From an uncultured Flavobacteriales bacterium (GTDB lineage: Bacteria > Bacteroidota > Bacteroidia > Flavobacteriales_D > Crocinitomicaceae): a stretch of DNA of 64,000 nucleotides. Below the pieces are notes generated by a model, which ran no database searches, had not been told where the DNA came from, and saw nothing but the letters and a program-made list of their open reading frames with translations. Position 1 is the first letter of the stretch, and every line of letters begins with the position of its first letter. Location of the stretch: assembly GCA_937973685.1 (NCBI GenBank), contig CALJKJ010000057.1, positions 48,619-112,618 on the forward strand. Reading direction: 5' to 3'. The position numbers and the translations under genes were made by a program. This document shows, piece after piece, positions 62,250 to 64,000 of the stretch.

Positions 62250-62464
62250 TGGAAATTCCAAAAAAACAAGTCAATAGTTATTTGCGCTTTAGTGCAGTAG
62301 CTTTCCAAATGGGAGCAATTATTGGTTTAATGACTTGGTTGGGTGTTTGGCTTGACAGTCGTTTTAATCCTGCTGGAGCTGCATTCACAGTCGTTTTCTC
62401 TTTACTTGGCGTTGCTGCTGGGTTGTATTTAATCATCAAAGAAGTAATAAAAAATTCACAATGA
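62249..62464 (+). CDS. atpZ: AtpZ/AtpI family protein
   Basis: 71 aa with two transmembrane helices (about residues 14-33 and 43-63). The family's helix-start pattern FQMGAIIGLMTWLGVWLD is clear. Small proteins of this type sit at the head of ATP synthase operons and may help assemble the c-ring or transport Mg2+/Ca2+. It overlaps porW by 1 nt and the next gene by 4 nt. Confidence 0.88.
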   Translation: MEIPKKQVNSYLRFSAVAFQMGAIIGLMTWLGVWLDSRFNPAGAAFTVVFSLLGVAAGLYLIIKEVIKNSQ

Positions 62465-62841
62465 AAGCCTGGACTATCCAATTATTAAGCATTATTGCTG
62501 TTGTAGTAGCATATCAATTCATCATTTTTTCGTTTGTACCAGCTACATTTCAACATCAAGTTCAAATTGCTGTTGGCATAATTGGGCTTGTGTTTTTACT
62601 ATCTTCGTTGTTAATGTCGATTGGTAAAAACGTAAGTTCAGAAGCGCGGGTTCAACGTTTCATGATTGGCACAACTTTGCAATTATTGATTGCTCTTTTT
62701 ACCATTTTATTAGCAAACTACATTTCTCCCTTAAGTTTCCGGCAAGTTGCTATCCATTTTATGGTTGTATTTGGAGTGTTATTAGCTGTTCAAGCTGTTT
62801 TTCTTGTTTTACAAGCAAAAGGGAAACTTAAAAACGATTGA
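62461..62841 (+). CDS. AtpI-like membrane protein of the ATP synthase locus
   Basis: 126 aa with four hydrophobic helices (about residues 6-29, 33-52, 66-86 and 93-117) and little else. Size, topology and position between atpZ and atpB match the ATP synthase subunit I-like proteins, whose sequences diverge strongly. The ATGA overlap with atpZ suggests translational coupling. Confidence 0.7.
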   Translation: MKAWTIQLLSIIAVVVAYQFIIFSFVPATFQHQVQIAVGIIGLVFLLSSLLMSIGKNVSSEARVQRFMIGTTLQLLIALFTILLANYISPLSFRQVAIHFMVVFGVLLAVQAVFLVLQAKGKLKND

Positions 62842-62898
62842 TAAAAACGAATGCGATTGACGATCAATCAAATAATTCAAAATTCATTGAATTTTTTC

Positions 62899-62928
62899 TT
62901 TGTGTTTATGAAAGATTCACTACCTTTG
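62899..62928 (+). promoter_or_regulatory. Promoter of atpB and the ATP synthase operon
   Basis: TTTG (62899-62902), 18-nt spacer, TACCTTTG (62921-62928): a perfect match, 38 nt before the atpB ATG. So atpB and its followers can be transcribed apart from porW-atpZ. Confidence 0.8.
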
Positions 62929-62966
62929 CGCCAAATTTTCGGTAAGAATTTAAAGTACAATAAGCA

Positions 62967-64000
62967 ATGTCTCTAATTTACAGTGCGAAACGTTTTTTCT
63001 CTCTTCTAGTAGGAGTACTTCTTTTGACAACATCATTTGCTGCAGGTCATGCAAAAAGTGAAAAAGAAGAATTTAACGTAGGTGAAATGATTATGCATCA
63101 CATCAAAGATGCGCACGAATGGCATTTGTGGGGTCCAGCTCATGGCGAAGGTTCTCAATCTGTTTATTTACCAATTATCATTATTGACGGAGGTATTAAA
63201 ACGTTTTCTTCAGCACATTTTTATCACGGCGAAGTAAAGTCAACCGAAGATCACAAAACACACGAAGCAATCGACTATGTTGTTGGAAAAGGTCCAGCTG
63301 CAGGTTATGCGATGTATCACGAAGAAATTTACAAATTGAACAACGGCGAATTATCGTTTGAAGATGGGCATGTTCACGGTGCGCAATCGCCACTTGATTT
63401 CTCAATTACCAAAAATGTATTGTCACTTTTCATGGGAGCAATATTGATATTAGTAATCATGGGAAGCGTTGCTCGTTTCTATAAGAAAAACGGCCCAGTT
63501 GCTCCAAGAGGTCTAGCAAAGTACTTGGAAGTATTAATTGTTATGGTGCGCGACGACGTTGCAAAATCAAACATTGGTGAGCACAAATACAAAAAATATG
63601 TTCCCTACTTATTAACGATATTTTTCTTCATTTTCATTAATAACTTATTGGGCTTAGTGCCTTTCTTACCAGGTGGAGCAAACTTAACTGGAAATATTTC
63701 AGTTACTTTGTTTTTAGCAGTTGCAACATTGGTAGTAACACTAGCATCTGCAAATAAAAATTATTGGTCACACATTTTCGCAACGCCAGGAGTTCCATGG
63801 CCAGTGTTGATTATTTTAATTCCAATTGAATTGGTTGGAATTTTCACAAAACCATTTGCATTGATGGTTCGTTTGTTTGCGAACATGACAGCGGGTCACA
63901 TCATTGTGTTAGCGTTGATTTCAATTATTTTTATCAATCAAAATGTAGCATGGGGAGGATTGTCAGTGCCAATGGCATTGTTTATTTCTGTGTTGGAGTT
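62967..64000 (+). CDS. atpB: ATP synthase subunit a, C-terminus beyond the window
   Basis: At least 344 codons, cut by the right edge. A signal-like N-terminus (KRFFSLLVGVLLLTTSFAAG) and a soluble region of about 110 residues rich in His precede the helices, as in other Bacteroidota AtpB. LLTIFFFIFINNLLGLVPF and LMVRLFANMTAGHIIVLALI are conserved; the latter holds the essential Arg that faces the c-ring. Subunit a forms the proton path of F0. Confidence 0.93.
   Translation, partial: MSLIYSAKRFFSLLVGVLLLTTSFAAGHAKSEKEEFNVGEMIMHHIKDAHEWHLWGPAHGEGSQSVYLPIIIIDGGIKTFSSAHFYHGEVKSTEDHKTHEAIDYVVGKGPAAGYAMYHEEIYKLNNGELSFEDGHVHGAQSPLDFSITKNVLSLFMGAILILVIMGSVARFYKKNGPVAPRGLAKYLEVLIVMVRDDVAKSNIGEHKYKKYVPYLLTIFFFIFINNLLGLVPFLPGGANLTGNISVTLFLAVATLVVTLASANKNYWSHIFATPGVPWPVLIILIPIELVGIFTKPFALMVRLFANMTAGHIIVLALISIIFINQNVAWGGLSVPMALFISVLE

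Noticed and set aside
1..64000. CRISPR arrays, insertion sequences, prophage, tRNA or rRNA genes
   Set aside because: No regularly spaced repeats, transposase motifs, phage genes or tRNA-like folds were noticed on reading; codon and base use look uniform.

Overview
The window comes from a low-GC bacterium of the phylum Bacteroidota, most likely order Flavobacteriales (Fluviicola/Crocinitomicaceae-like; the exact genus is inference). The evidence is: Bacteroidota-type promoters (TTTG, 18-21 nt, then TAnnTTTG), a SusC/SusD pair, several proteins with type IX secretion (T9SS) C-terminal sorting domains together with the T9SS lipoprotein PorW/SprE, and a complete alternative complex III (act) operon joined to an aa3-type oxidase. 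No tRNA, rRNA, CRISPR array, insertion sequence or prophage was seen.

Layout. Bases 1-11440 hold housekeeping and envelope genes: a surE - small membrane protein - lpxB - SpoIID-like operon, an orphan LuxR-type response regulator, a large AsmA-like protein, an outer-membrane barrel, a VTC/DUF4956 pair, purT, a flavoprotein and a SPOR-domain protein. Bases 11654-23580 are a respiratory operon, actABCDEF-coxBA, closed by a strong terminator. Bases 23641-33127 carry ruvB, queG, rseP, a hydrolase-like protein, a T9SS cargo gene preceded by an orphan T9SS sorting domain, yebC, cvpA and several uncharacterised genes. Bases 33353-59360 are a carbohydrate superlocus. Bases 59586-64000 hold porW/sprE followed by the start of the ATP synthase operon (atpZ, an AtpI-like gene, atpB cut by the window end).

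The carbohydrate superlocus reads as one pathway. Starch or maltodextrin is bound and cut outside by a small T9SS starch-binding-like protein and a T9SS GH13 amylase. It is imported by SusC/SusD and processed by two more GH13 enzymes and a GH31 alpha-glucosidase. Maltose crosses the inner membrane by an SLC45-like MFS carrier and is split by a GH65 phosphorylase. Beta-phosphoglucomutase and a BadF-type sugar kinase feed glucose-6-phosphate into zwf-pgl-edd-eda, the Entner-Doudoroff pathway.

The most notable find is a shared palindrome, consensus GTGTCA-N3-TGACAC. It lies upstream of five transcription units of this superlocus, with a weaker half-site at a sixth, and usually on or beside the -33/-7 promoter boxes. 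A Nudix-fold regulator of the NrtR/AraR type with a degraded Nudix box sits in the middle of the locus, and one palindrome lies in its own promoter region. I infer that it controls starch uptake, maltose phosphorolysis and the Entner-Doudoroff pathway as one local regulon. No SusR- or LacI-type regulator is present in the window.
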